From the NCBI GenBank assembly GCA_023101885.1, contig JALPQD010000927.1, positions 224,888 through 288,887 on the forward strand: DNA of 64,000 nucleotides, given 5' to 3'. A program made the translations under genes and the position numbers. The stretch's first letter is position 1; each line of letters begins with the position of its first letter. Of the stretch, positions 12,599 through 22,269 are shown piece by piece. Source of the stretch: Typhlomys cinereus. Taxonomy: Eukaryota; Chordata; Mammalia; Rodentia; Platacanthomyidae. A model generated the notes under the pieces. The model ran no database searches and was not told the DNA's origin. It saw nothing but the letters and a program-made list of their open reading frames with translations.

Positions 12599-13555
12599 TC
12601 AAGTGGGCTGAGGGTTTACCAGTCCACAGGGTTTACATGCTGTAATAATTTCATCAATGAGGTGGGACATCCTAGGGATCATGAATTCAGTATCTTTGAT
12701 AATATCCCTTATTTTGGCTCCCCTTAAATGAGTCCATTGATGCATCTGCTGAATTAATTCCCTTGTGTCCTTTCGGGGCAGAATTATTAGTCCAGTAGGG
12801 GTCCTCCAAGCCCCTAGTTCTTTGTCAAAGGACTTGTCAATCTTCTCCATTAATTTTAAGTCCTCTGGTGAGTACTCATAGGTAGGCCCTTGTTCTTCTA
12901 GTATTAACATAGGAGTCATTTGTAAAGCTGCCTTTCTTGCCTCTTGGTCTGCCATGTTATTTCCCATAGCTATCTTATTGCTGTTCTTCTGATGCCCCGG
13001 GCAATGGATGATACTCACTTTTGCAGGCAGGTGAAGTGCCTCTAGGAGGTCTAGGATCTCATCTTTGTTCTTGATTTCCTTACCTTCCGATGTCAGCAGT
13101 CCTCGCTGTTGATAGATGGCTCCATGGACATGGGCCGTTGCGAAGGCGTAACGGCTGTCTGTGTAGATGTTGATTCGCCGCCCTTTGCTCATCTCAAGAG
13201 CTTTGGTCAAGACTATCAGTTCGGCCTTCTGGGCTGACGTACCAGCAGGCAATGGCGAGGCCCAGATGACTCGAGTCCCATCCACAACAGCCGCCCCAGC
13301 CTTCCTTTCCCCATGATCTAGAAAGCTGCTTCCATCAGTGTACCATGTCATCTCAGCATCAGACAAGGGCTGATCAGTTAAGTCCTTCCGCCATCCGTGT
13401 GCTTCAGCGAGGACTTGCAAGCAGTCATGGACCGGGGGGTCCAACTCCGGCTCAGGCAACAGAGTTGCAGGATTTAATCCTGTGGCTGGCCGGAAAGTGA
13501 TTCTATCATTATTTAGTAGCAAGGCTTGGTAATGAGTCATTTGGGCGTTGCTGAA
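12599..13555 (-). pseudogene. pol: pol: RNase H and integrase zinc-binding region
   Basis: Same frame as the reverse transcriptase upstream, after a stop at 13556-13558. Counting from the methionine codon at 13540, RNase H acidic residues are seen at D69 (YTDGSS), E107 (QKAELI) and D128 (YTDSRY). The integrase N-terminal zinc site follows (HQWTH and CKPC, an HHCC pattern). The segment ends at a TGA (12599-12601). It would only be translated through the upstream stop, so it is a decayed part of one pol gene. Confidence 0.9.
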
Positions 13556-14760
13556 TCACTGGTCTGGAGGTTGCCGGATCACATTCTCCAGAGCATGGGG
13601 CGCTGCTACAGTCAAATTTTGCCCCAGAGTCAGCTTATCAGCATCTTTCACCAAGGTAGCCGTGGCCGCTATTATGCGCAGACAGGCTGGCCATCCGGCC
13701 GCGACTGGATCTAGCCTTTTTGACAAATAGGCCACCGGTCTTTTCCACGGTCCCAGTTGCTGTGTCAGTACCCCCTTGGCTATTCCCTTATTTTCAGCCA
13801 CATAGAGGTGGAAGGGTTTAGTTACATCTGGCAGGCCCAGGGCCGGTGCCGACATAAGGGCCTTTTTGATATTATCAAACGCCAATTGTTCTATTTCAGT
13901 CCAAGTAAAAGGCTTAGTATTTTTAGTCAGGGCGTATAATGGAGCTGCTAGTTCTGCAAAACCTGGTATCCACAGCCTGCAAAACCCCGTGGTTCCCAGA
14001 AACTCTCTCATCTGTCTTGGGTTCTGAGGTGGCGGGATGTGAAATACAGTCTGTTTTCGTGCTTCTGAAAGCCACCGCTTCCCTCCCTCCAGTAGGTACC
14101 CCAGGTAACTGACCTTTCTCTGGCAAATTTGGGCCTTTTTGACTGATGCCCGATACCCCAAGTTTCCCAATTCCTGAAGCAGTCGCTCGGTGCCTTCACG
14201 GCATGCGGATTCATCAGGGGCAGCCAGCAGGAGGTCATCTACGTATTGTAAGAGAGTTACCTGGGGGTTTTGGGCTCTGAAAAGTAGGAGATCCTGGTGT
14301 AAAGCTTCATCGAAGATGGTGGGTGAGTTTTTGAATCCTTGAGGAAGCCTCGTCCAGGTGAGTTGTCCAGAAGTGCCTGCCTCTGGGTCCTTCCATTCGA
14401 AGGCGAAATAGGGTTGGCTGGCAGGGGCCAGCTCCAAACAGAAGAAGGCATCCTTCAGGTCCAGTACTGTATACCAGCTCTGGTCTGGAGGAAGAGAGCT
14501 CAGGAGGGTGTAAGGGTTCGGAACAGTCGGGTGGATATCTGTCACCCGTTTATTTACCTCCCGGAGGTCCTGTACTGGCCTGTAATCATTAGTTCCTGGC
14601 TTCTTTACAGGCAACAGAGGTGTGTTCCATGCTGACTGACATGGACGAAGGATTCCTGCCTTCAATAATCTAGTAATGTGTGGCTTTATGCCTTCTTTAG
14701 CTTCTGCAGTCATGGGGTACTGTCGGACTGCAATTGGGGTTGCCTGAGATTTAAGCTCAA
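13556..14760 (-). pseudogene. pol: pol: reverse transcriptase domain
   Basis: RNA-directed DNA polymerase. Counting from the methionine codon at 14713, the first catalytic Asp is D85 in [17 protein letters not shown] follows at about 123-131, and the YVDD active-site motif is at 157-160. The V in this motif is the gammaretroviral form. The frame is shifted relative to the protease segment upstream (break in the region around 14.80-14.83 kb) and ends at an in-frame stop at 13556-13558 before RNase H. The active-site motifs look intact, but the gene is not continuously readable. Confidence 0.92.
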
Positions 14761-15266
14761 TGTGGACTGGGGGCTGTTGTATAGCCCTTCCTGGACCCCC
14801 TGTCTCTGCCCATGCCTTGGGGGAATTGGTGCAGCCACGATTCTATTCCCTTGGGGGCCTTAAATGGAGGTTCAAATAATCGGTGCTCATCCTCTAGCTT
14901 GACAGTTAGAACTTGCAGGGGCCGTCCTGCAGGGTCAGTTACTGTTGTCCCTTCTGGGGAGAAGTGAATATGAGCTCCCAGTTTGGTTAACAAGTCTCTT
15001 CCTAAAAGCGGGTATGGACAGTCAGGAATGACTAGAAATGAATGGGATACCCGGCCCACTCCAAGGTCCACCGTTCTTCGGGTAGTCCATAAGTATTGTT
15101 TGTTTCCGGTGGCCCCTTGTACCCAAGATTTCTTTCCTGAGCGCTTTCCCTGGTCTTGCAGCAAAACAGAGTGTTGAGCCCCGGTATCCACCAGAAAGTC
15201 AGTTTTCTTCCCCTCCACATACAAGGTTACCCTGGGTTCAGGGAGGGGTGCTGAACCCCGTCCTCC
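14757..15266 (-). pseudogene. pro: pro: retroviral aspartic protease segment
   Basis: Continues in the gag frame directly after the gag UAG codon at 15267-15269, the arrangement used for stop-codon readthrough in gammaretroviruses. The aspartic protease signature LVDTGA is present near the start, with the flap region downstream. After the protease the frame runs out of register with the reverse transcriptase at about 14.80-14.83 kb, where the protein similarity leaves this frame, and closes at 14757. The protease itself seems complete. Confidence 0.88.
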
Positions 15267-16856
15267 CTAGTCGGATTCTTCCCCCAAGGTTAGCACTCGA
15301 GAGGAGTTACCTGGCGGGCGTTTGCGGAACGGAGGCTTCTTGGGGCAGTCCTTTTTCCAATGTCCTTTTTCTCCACAATAGTGGCATTGGTCCTGGTCGA
15401 CTCTCCTGTTGCCTCTATTGCTCAGGTATCCCTTTCTCTCTCCCTGTCTGTTCTGCCTGTCCTGCTTGTCCTGTACTACTGTAGCCAGGATTTGAGTAAG
15501 CTTCTTTTCATTCCTTCTATCCCTAATGTTTTTCTCCTTTTCTCTCCTCTGCTCTTCTATATCTCTATTATAGAAGACCTTCTCAGCTACCTGCACAACA
15601 TCCCTTAGTGACTTATCCTGTAATCCTTCTATTCTCTGTAATTTCTTTTTAATATCTTTGGCTGACTGGTCTATAAAAGCCATCATTACAGTAGCCTTAT
15701 GCTCCGGGCTGGTAGGGTCAAAGGGAGTGAATCTGCGGAAGGCTTCCATGAGACGCTCAAGGAAGATAGCGGGCGCCTCCTCTGACCCTTGCAAAATCTC
15801 CCTTACCTTAGTCAAATTGGTAGGCCGCTTTGCTGCGCCTCGGAGACCTGCCATTAGAGTCTGGCGGTAGACGTTGAGACGCTCCCTACCTTGAGCGGTG
15901 TGGTAGTCCCAGTCAGGTCTGGTCAAGGGGGATGCCTCTTCTATAAGAGCTGGGATGATGGTGGGCCTTCCATCTGGCCCAGGGACATTCTTACGGGCTT
16001 CCAGCAAGACTTGCTGTTTCTCTTCACTGGTGAGGAGAGCTCCCAACAGTTGTTGGCAGTCCTCCCAAGTTGGCTGGTGGGAGAAAAGAACTGAATCTAT
16101 GAGGGAGATGACAGCATCAGGGTTTTCAGAAAAGGGAGGGTTTTGATTTCTCCAGTTATATAGATCAGAGGAGGAGAAGGGCCAGTATTGAAGAGGCCTT
16201 TGTCCCTGTTCATCCGGAGAGCCATACTCTCGCAGGGGTAGAGTAGGAATAGTATCTTTATGCTGGAGTTTTTGTCTGGTTCCTGCTGCAGGTCCCTGGG
16301 AGAAAGGTGTTAATGAGGGGTAGAGGGAAGAAGGTATAGGGTTGGGAGACAAAGGTGGAGCAGAGGCAGGAGATGGGGGAGATTCGGGAGACTGGGGTCG
16401 TTCTGGCCTCTCCAGTCCTCGCTGGACGTAGGGTGGTGGTGGGTCCAGCAAAACTCTCTGCGCTTCATCGTCTTGGAGCACCTCTGTCCTAGGATCCTGC
16501 TTAGGGTGAGGGGTAGAAAGGGCCAGAACCGGGAGGGGCTGGGGAACAAAGGCTCTCATCCAAGGAGGCGGATCTCGTACCAAGTCTTCCCATGTCACAA
16601 TGTATGGTACTTGGTCAGGATGCAGTATGTGTCCTCGCAGCCCCTCCTGGAAAATCTGTTTCTTAACAAGAGAAATTAGTTCCTTCTGAAAAGATCCTTC
16701 TGGAGGCCATCCTATATTGAAGGATGGCCATTCACTCCTGCAATACGTCCGCCACCTACCTTTTCTGAGTTCTAAAGAAAGATTATGTCCTCTTTCCCTA
16801 ACGTCCATCCAATGGTCGAGTGTCAAGTCTAGGGGCGTTGATTGAGTCTGTCCCAT
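15267..16856 (-). CDS. gag: gag polyprotein, uninterrupted, 529 codons
   Basis: Structural polyprotein of the provirus. I chose the start at 16856 because it gives MGQ, a myristoylation-type N-terminus normal for gammaretroviral matrix. In order: matrix (1 to about 110), a proline-rich p12-like region with the late-domain motif PPPY at 140-143, capsid from about 205 with the major homology region (QG-x2-E...RL) at about 356-369, a charged stretch, and nucleocapsid with one CCHC zinc knuckle (C491, C494, H499, C504). It ends at a UAG followed in frame by the protease. No stop or frameshift is present although pol and env are broken. Upstream codons in the same frame reach 17093 and could form a glyco-Gag-like leader. 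Confidence 0.93.
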   Translation of the reverse strand: MGQTQSTPLDLTLDHWMDVRERGHNLSLELRKGRWRTYCRSEWPSFNIGWPPEGSFQKELISLVKKQIFQEGLRGHILHPDQVPYIVTWEDLVRDPPPWMRAFVPQPLPVLALSTPHPKQDPRTEVLQDDEAQRVLLDPPPPYVQRGLERPERPQSPESPPSPASAPPLSPNPIPSSLYPSLTPFSQGPAAGTRQKLQHKDTIPTLPLREYGSPDEQGQRPLQYWPFSSSDLYNWRNQNPPFSENPDAVISLIDSVLFSHQPTWEDCQQLLGALLTSEEKQQVLLEARKNVPGPDGRPTIIPALIEEASPLTRPDWDYHTAQGRERLNVYRQTLMAGLRGAAKRPTNLTKVREILQGSEEAPAIFLERLMEAFRRFTPFDPTSPEHKATVMMAFIDQSAKDIKKKLQRIEGLQDKSLRDVVQVAEKVFYNRDIEEQRREKEKNIRDRRNEKKLTQILATVVQDKQDRQNRQGERKGYLSNRGNRRVDQDQCHYCGEKGHWKKDCPKKPPFRKRPPGNSSRVLTLGEESD

Positions 16857-17093
16857 TATATATCGAATTTCTTGAATGCAAAAATACCCTAGAAACACAG
16901 AAAACGACACAAACACGAACCCAACAATTATTTGCTGCACCGGGTCCCCGAGCGCCCGCTCGAGCGGTTTCTCTCCCGGGGAGAAAGTGAAAGTAAGAGA
17001 AGCCGGCAACAGAGGAGCTCGGAGGCCCGCTGCAGTTCGGGTATGTCCTCCTTCTCCAAAAAGTCTCATCATGAGCCCAGCTGGGAATACCAT
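16857..17093 (-). other. In-frame N-terminal extension of gag (glyco-Gag-like leader)
   Basis: Seventy-nine codons lie in frame upstream of the gag MGQ start, beginning at an ATG at 17091-17093. Near their end is a hydrophobic segment of about 18 residues (IIVGFVFVSFSVFLGYF). Several gammaretroviruses make an alternative, membrane-inserted Gag from an upstream start. The position and hydrophobic segment fit that, but use of this start is inference. Confidence 0.5.
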
Positions 17094-17218
17094 CCAACTG
17101 CGGCTTACTCGACAGGGTAGGGTTCAATTGGGAATACCGTCCAATTGCCCAAGCCTTATGGGGGAGTTCAGCTGGGAATACCGTCCAACTGAGCCCAGTT
17201 GGGAATACCATCCAACTG
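17078..17218 (-). repeat. Four 23-nt inverted-repeat hairpins in the proviral leader
   Basis: Copies at 17078-17100, 17125-17147, 17169-17191 and 17196-17218. Each has 7-base arms around a conserved 9-base loop (plus strand GAATACCRT). The arms are CAGTTGG/CCAACTG in copy 4 and CAATTGG/CCAATTG in copy 2, a two-sided compensatory change. Copies 1 and 3 have CAGCTGG, which leaves a G-U pair in the sense RNA. They lie between primer site and gag start, the region of packaging and dimerisation signals. Confidence 0.85.
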
Positions 17219-17412
17219 CGGCTTACCCCCTGCTGCCCCCAGGGTCGGACCGTCGTCCTTGCCCCCCTGCGAGGTCTCGGACACGTCTGTCCACGCCCGG
17301 AAAAGAAACTGACACGAGAGAACACAGACACAATGCACAAGACACAGGACAATGCAGGAGCTCCACTTACCTCCAACCCTGGTCGTCGGCTCCTCCGAGT
17401 TGGGTCAGGGGG

Positions 17413-17430
17413 ATCCCGGATGAGCCCCCA
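17413..17430 (-). promoter_or_regulatory. Primer binding site, tRNA-Pro-like
   Basis: Two bases inside the 5' LTR, the minus strand reads TGGGGGCTCATCCGGGAT. This matches the site complementary to the tRNA-Pro 3' end except for A in place of G at position 10. Confidence 0.9.
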
Positions 17431-17432
17431 TA

Positions 17433-17879
17433 TGTTGGAACCGAGGTTCCCTTCAGGCCCCTTACCCAGACCCCGAAGGAGACACGAGAACCACTGGGTT
17501 GCTGTAAAGGCAAGAGGCAAGCTTTATTAATCTAGCGCGCTAGGACCGTCTCCCTGCTCAGGCAAAAGAGAACGGCCCCGACTGGATTTGGGGCAAGGTT
17601 TTTATAGGCAAGCAACTGCCTTAAGCAACTATATTCTGCAATATTTCCACTGCACACAAGGAAGTTGAGTCAGTTCACAGATGTTCTGGCCGATAACCTC
17701 GCCCTGGGCAGTTCCCGGCACGCCCAGGGGGAGAGGTCCAAAGAGTGAGGCAGGCAGGCAGGCTCTGGTCAGCACGTCCGCAGTAAGTTGGGGTCGGCGG
17801 GAGAGTTTGGCGCCGGCGGGAGATTTGAATTTCGCGCCGGCAGGAACTTGGGCTTCACAGAGGGAACCTGGGTTCCACA
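17433..17879 (-). repeat. Proviral 5' LTR (sense), 447 bp
   Basis: Same ends as the other LTR. In sense it carries TATAAAA at 17600-17606, and an AATAAA lies 3' of it at about 17523-17528. It is the transcription-driving LTR by position. It differs from 10637-11088 by five substitutions, a 1-bp and a 4-bp indel. Confidence 0.95.
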
Positions 17880-17884
17880 AAGAC
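17880..17884. repeat. Target-site duplication AAGAC (right)
   Basis: Matches 10632-10636. MaLR internal sequence resumes here. Confidence 0.9.
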
Positions 17885-18338
17885 TACATTGCTTTGAAAT
17901 TTCCTCTGCCAAGCACTCCAACTTAATTTCAGGCAAACTTTCAGGACGAGGGCCAAACTTCACTAAACTCTTGGCCAACACATGGCTCCATGTGTCACTC
18001 GTCCAGTTGCAAACACAGTCTCTGTTCCCCTCTGGACCATCACAAGCTTGGCTTCCACTGTCTGCATCTCTCACAGCATTGCTCTCCTCTGAGCTCTCAC
18101 GAGAAAGGTCCCTTTGGCCCAACCGTGAAGACGCAAAGACTTTCCCAGCACAAAGTCCCAAAGTTCTCCGTATTTCTTCTCCCAACAAACAGTTCCAAAG
18201 GCACACTAGCCACATCACAGCATTGGCCATGCTGCTGCGTACCAACTTCTCTCAGCTTCACAAACAACTTCACTTTGTGGTACCAGCTGTTCTTAATCTC
18301 ACAGCAATACCCCACTACCAGGTACCAATTTCTGTATC

Positions 18339-18689
18339 AGTTACTCTTAACTATTGCTGTGAGAGAACACTCAAAGTCAATCAACTTAAGAGAGAAAGGG
18401 AGGTTTATTCAGCTTACGGTTCCAGAGGGAAGGTACAGTCTCTCAAAGCAGAGGTGGCATGGCTGGCTGGCCAAAGCTGGAGGAGGCTAAGTCACGGCAG
18501 ACATCTTGGAAGCTGAGAGCTACAGACTGCTTGCAGCAAAGGCTGACTTCTCCTGGAGGTAGGGTGGGACTAATCCACCTCAAGGCCCACCCCTTGTGAC
18601 TGCCTTCCTCCAACAAGACTCCACCTCTCAAGGTCCCATGACCTTGTCAATCACATGAGACTGTGGGGGACACATTTTGAACCATGACA
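18339..18689 (-). repeat. MaLR 5' LTR (sense)
   Basis: 351 bp, same length and clearly the same LTR as 9236-9586. In sense it is followed by gatacagaaattggtacc, the usual start of MaLR internal sequence. Confidence 0.8.
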
Positions 18690-19310
18690 CCATCCTTCTA
18701 TCTATGTATCTACATCCATCCACCCACACACTCATCCACACTTGTGACCATCCATCCATGTATCTATCATCTATCTACTGATCTATCATCTATCGATAAT
18801 GTAGCTGTCCTTCTATCTATATATCTGTCCATCCAATGATCCATAAGTACATCTATTTATATCTCTATCATTTATCTGCCATTTACCTTTCCATCATCAG
18901 TCTATATGTATATACATCTATCCACCCATCCATCTGTCCACCTGATGATCCATTCCTGCATCCATCTATCATCTACCTGTCTATCCATCTATATGTCAAT
19001 CCATCTACCTATCTGTCCACCCGACCATGCATTCATCCTATCTATCATCTACCTGTCTACCTATCTATCTATCCATCTAGATATTCATACACTCATACAT
19101 CCAATCATTGATATGTATATACCTATGTATCTTTGTATCTATCATCTATTGATCATCTACATGTCTACCTATATATCTAACATTTGTTGATCATCTTCTT
19201 CTCATCTATCTATCTGTCTGTCTGTCTATGTATCTATTTATTCATCATGTATCTATCATCTGTTGATCATCTACCAACTGTCTGTCTATTTATCTATCAC
19301 TATTGAGTTC
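18690..19310 (+). repeat. Degenerate (ATCT)n satellite
   Basis: Imperfect ATCT/ATCC units with several longer duplicated phrases (tgttgatcatctac near 19190 and 19260). No coding content. Confidence 0.85.
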
Positions 19311-19351
19311 CTGGCTGGAGTCAGAAGACTAAAGTCTCAGTTTGGACAGCA

Positions 19352-19353
19352 GC

Positions 19354-19434
<81 letters not shown>
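19352..19434. repeat. (CA)n followed by perfect (TA)n
   Basis: A run of CA is followed directly by about 27 uninterrupted TA units. Such alternating AT arrays can extrude cruciforms and are length-unstable. Confidence 0.95.
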
Positions 19435-19436
<2 letters not shown>

Positions 19437-19439
19437 TTC

Positions 19440-20050
19440 TAGTCCATCCCTGGGGCAGTTGCCTCATGTCACTGTCCACTCCCATCTACCAAGCCAGATG
19501 TGAATATCCTGCCTGGAAACACACAAACAAAATAACTAGTGATACATGGTCTGGGCCATGTCTGTGCATCAGCATGTGTACAAACATAAACACCAGTGTG
19601 TGCAAACATAAACACTCGAGTGCATTCTGCCATGCTGTAAACCCTCTTACATCACACAATCAAAACCAGCATGTCTGTTGCTAGAAATATACCTTGCAGT
19701 AATCTCGTGGAGTCCTGAGAGACGTGCACATGAATCCCTGCAAAGACTCTGCTATACTCGCAAAGCTGACTGACTGATAGAGCCTCAGTCAAGGGGAGAG
19801 GTCGGAACATTGCCAGTCTGGACAACCTCAGGCCATCTTTAGCCCCCCTCCCAATAGCTCTCTCACCCACCTGTGTCTGTGACCTGGAATCCTGGCCACT
19901 ATTAGGTGCATTCTTTGGAATTTAAAACCAAACCCCTGGTTCCCACTAACCCAAAAGGTAAGAATGTTCTCACACAGCATCCACATGCCGAAACAGACAT
20001 CTCCTCTCTTGACTGCAACCCCCCAGCCTGGTGTTCTCCCTGATGGGTTT
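19440..20050. other. Spacer, no gene recognised
   Basis: No exon or clear repeat boundary identified. Short CA-rich words near 19570-19615 only. Confidence 0.4.
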
Positions 20051-20065
20051 AGAAAGCATCTAGAT

Positions 20066-20216
20066 ACTGGGAGAAAGGGGGGGGTGAAATGAAGGTGGAA
20101 AAGGGGGGATAGTGCAAGGGGGACTGGGGAGGGATTGAGGGAGGGAGGGGACTAGGGTACCTATTAAGCTAGTATGATTGGGAAAAAAATAAATATAATA
20201 TAATAAAAAAGAAAGA
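20066..20216 (+). mobile_element. 5'-truncated L1-like 3' end with 13-bp target duplication
   Basis: A G-rich polypurine tract, then tattaagctagtatgattgg and an A-rich tail with AATAAA-like words. It is flanked by AAAGCATCTAGAT at 20053-20065 and 20217-20229, the product of L1-type target-primed insertion. The 3' end is shared with the elements ending near 7880 and 33200. Confidence 0.85.
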
Positions 20217-20624
20217 AAAGCATCTAGATTTATAATTCCCTTAGTCCTGTGATTGTGAAACTTCCCAAATGGTTGCTGCAGCGGAACACGTGGAATTTGG
20301 AGCTACCTGAATCTGTGTTCTGGTCCATGGTGACTCATGTTTGGCTCCAGAACAAACTGCCCTTTATCCTCTTTGACCTGTACATTCTTGATTTTTTGTC
20401 TATGCATGTGCCTACATGAACAATGCATGTGCTTCAGGTTTGCGGAAGATTCTCACCCAGCCCCCTTGGAAAGTGACCGAGACCACCTTATTGCTCACCA
20501 TCAATATGGTTTTTTGAAATGGAAGATTCCAAAACAACAGCCTGGGTGGTGGTGGTGGAGGGTGTTCTAATGAACTGGGGAGATGGGCGGGCTCCTGCTG
20601 AGTGTCTCCAAGCAGCCGGTCACC

Positions 20625-21310
20625 TTTGTGTGTTGAGAAATGCACAGTGGAAACCAGCAAGCCATTTTGTGAAGCCTCCACTTTAACCAACTGGCCATTT
20701 TGTGAAGACCACACTTCCCATCTTGACAGCCTTCCTGCCCCGGCAAGACCTTAGCAATGCCTGAGACTATAAGAGATTGTGACCCTCACCAGGGTCCCTG
20801 TCTTCTGTGCCCTGAGCTCTCTGCCCACCCTCTGCTCTCTTCAAGACATCAGGGTGCCTCTCCTTGTGGTCTCTGACCTTATTGCTTACCAGGAAAACCT
20901 TCTGCCCCCTCAGCCATGTCTGCAGCCTCCATGTGTCAGTTTCTGTTTATTCGAGGATCTCCACGTGACACCCACACCTGGTCAGAATGGCACCTGTTCC
21001 TTCCCCCCAACTCTGACCTGTGGAAGCCAAGCAGCCACACTCACAGGGCTGCACGTGAACCACAAAGAACAGTCAAGGCTGACCTGCAGGATTCTTGAAA
21101 CAATCCAAAGTTGCGAAAGGTGCTGTGAAAGGTTCCATACCCCCATGCCTGTTGGCAAGGTGTACCCGGGAGGAAAGTGCTGGCAAAACCTTGGGATGTG
21201 GAATCACCGGGAAGCTGGTATCCAGACGGCCACCCACACCACACATCTTCGCACTGAGGAATGCACAGTGGAAAGCAGCAAGCCCCCACGCCTCCTGGTG
21301 ATCAATCAAA
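20625..21310 (+). mobile_element. LTR-like repeat, family uncertain
   Basis: Starts near gaaatgcacagtggaaaccagc. It contains two gccattttgtgaag words (20661, 20693) and an actataagag TATA-like word at about 20766. A second gaatgcacagtggaaagcagc occurs at about 21257. The layout suggests LTR-derived sequence, but no ends or target duplication could be fixed. Confidence 0.35.
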
Positions 21311-21587
21311 GTTAAGCGTGCTTCCCACGGATGAATACTTAATTATATCTAATGACACATTAGCCTGCCAAGGGGACCTCCCACCAAGACCCAGCTACTG
21401 GGATGGCGCCCTTCCCCCACCTCTTCCTGCAAGGGAGCTAGTAATGAACATCAGCTCTGAGCTCTGTGGGGAGCTTTCCACGCCTGGAGCCCCCAGCTTG
21501 CTTACTTCCAAAGCTGGGGACCTCAGCTGCTGCTCCAAGGCTAATTGTCACACGCCACTGGGTAATTCTTTAGTTTGTTTTTGCTGT

Positions 21588-21845
21588 ATGTGTGTGTGTG
21601 TGTGTGTGTGTGCGCGTGTGTGTGTGTTTGCATATGGATGGGTGTGCATGTGTGCATGAAAGTACGTATATATACATACGAGTGCACATGAGTGTGTGTA
21701 CCTGTAGAAGTCCCTAAAGGTGATTTTGTGCATATGTGTGCAGGCATGTGTGTGTGTTGTGTGTGCGCGCGCGTGTGCGCGCATGTGGGTGTGTGCATGT
21801 GGGTGGGTGTCTGCGTGCGTACACACGAGTGCACATGAGTGTCTG
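21588..21845. repeat. (TG)n-rich tracts
   Basis: Interrupted TG repeats including a GCGCGCGC patch near 21765. This is the expanded tail side of the antisense SINE that follows. Confidence 0.85.
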
Positions 21846-22061
21846 CACCTATGGAGGCCCAAGGGTGACTTCGGGAATCATCCTGGATTGCTTCTACCTC
21901 CTTTTTTCTTCACTCTGAGATTTCCCAGGCTCCGCTCACCAGGACCTGAGGTGCAGGCTGCCATTTCTGCCTGGTGTTTTTTATGTGGGACCTGGGATCT
22001 GAACTCAGGACCTTCTGCTTGCAAAGCAGAGTCTTAACCCCTGAGCCATCTCTCCAGCCCA
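21846..22061 (-). mobile_element. tRNA-derived SINE (older subtype), antisense
   Basis: Read on the minus strand it starts ggctggagagatggctcag, with the A-box region and a ggtcctgagttcagatccc B-box region, and ends in a CA-type tail. The same family occurs many times in the window. Confidence 0.8.
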
Positions 22062-22269
22062 GTAAAAGCTATAAATGCAGGCAGATCACTGAGTTTTATC
22101 ACATACAGCAGTTGCCTGGGATGCTTGTAACTTGATTGTAAATTCAGTCCTTTCTGAAGTACAGTTTCTTTGGAAGTTGGTGTGGGAGAAGAACAATGAG
22201 TCTTCAGGAAAGTTCTGGAACCTTTAGAAAGCAGCGCCTTCTTAGAGGAGGTGAGTCACTAGAGACCAC

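Larger units (their letters stand above)
10637..17879 (-). mobile_element. Gammaretrovirus-like provirus, 7,243 bp, defective
   Basis: A complete LTR-to-LTR integration on the minus strand inside a MaLR element. Order in sense: 5' LTR (17433-17879), primer site (17413-17430), leader with four repeated hairpins, gag (16856-15267), protease, reverse transcriptase/RNase H, integrase, a shortened env, polypurine tract (about 11089-11105) and 3' LTR (10637-11088). Assignment to the gammaretrovirus class rests on the tRNA-Pro-like primer site, gag and pol in one frame separated by a single UAG, one CCHC box in Gag, and env overlapping the end of pol. The LTRs differ by five substitutions and two indels (1 and 4 bp), about 1.1 percent, so the insertion is young. 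Pol carries a frame change and two in-frame stops, and env lacks its C-terminal part, so this copy cannot be autonomous. Confidence 0.95.
9236..18689 (-). mobile_element. MaLR (ORR1-type) LTR retrotransposon, split by a provirus
   Basis: Two 351-bp LTRs (9236-9586 and 18339-18689) enclose an internal region that continues on both sides of the provirus at 10637-17879. Without the provirus and one target copy the element is about 2.2 kb, normal for a non-autonomous MaLR. In sense (minus strand) the LTR starts tgtcatggtttgaaatgtg, carries the ORR1-like ggaggaaggcagtcac region, and the internal part starts with the MaLR-typical aaattggtacc. No coding capacity is seen. It sits in (CATC)n/(ATCT)n satellite and I could not find a perfect target duplication. 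Confidence 0.8.

Noticed and set aside
16876..17535. 219-codon plus-strand frame over the proviral leader and LTR
   Set aside because: Antisense of the gag leader; crosses the primer site and LTR boundary and has no independent signature.
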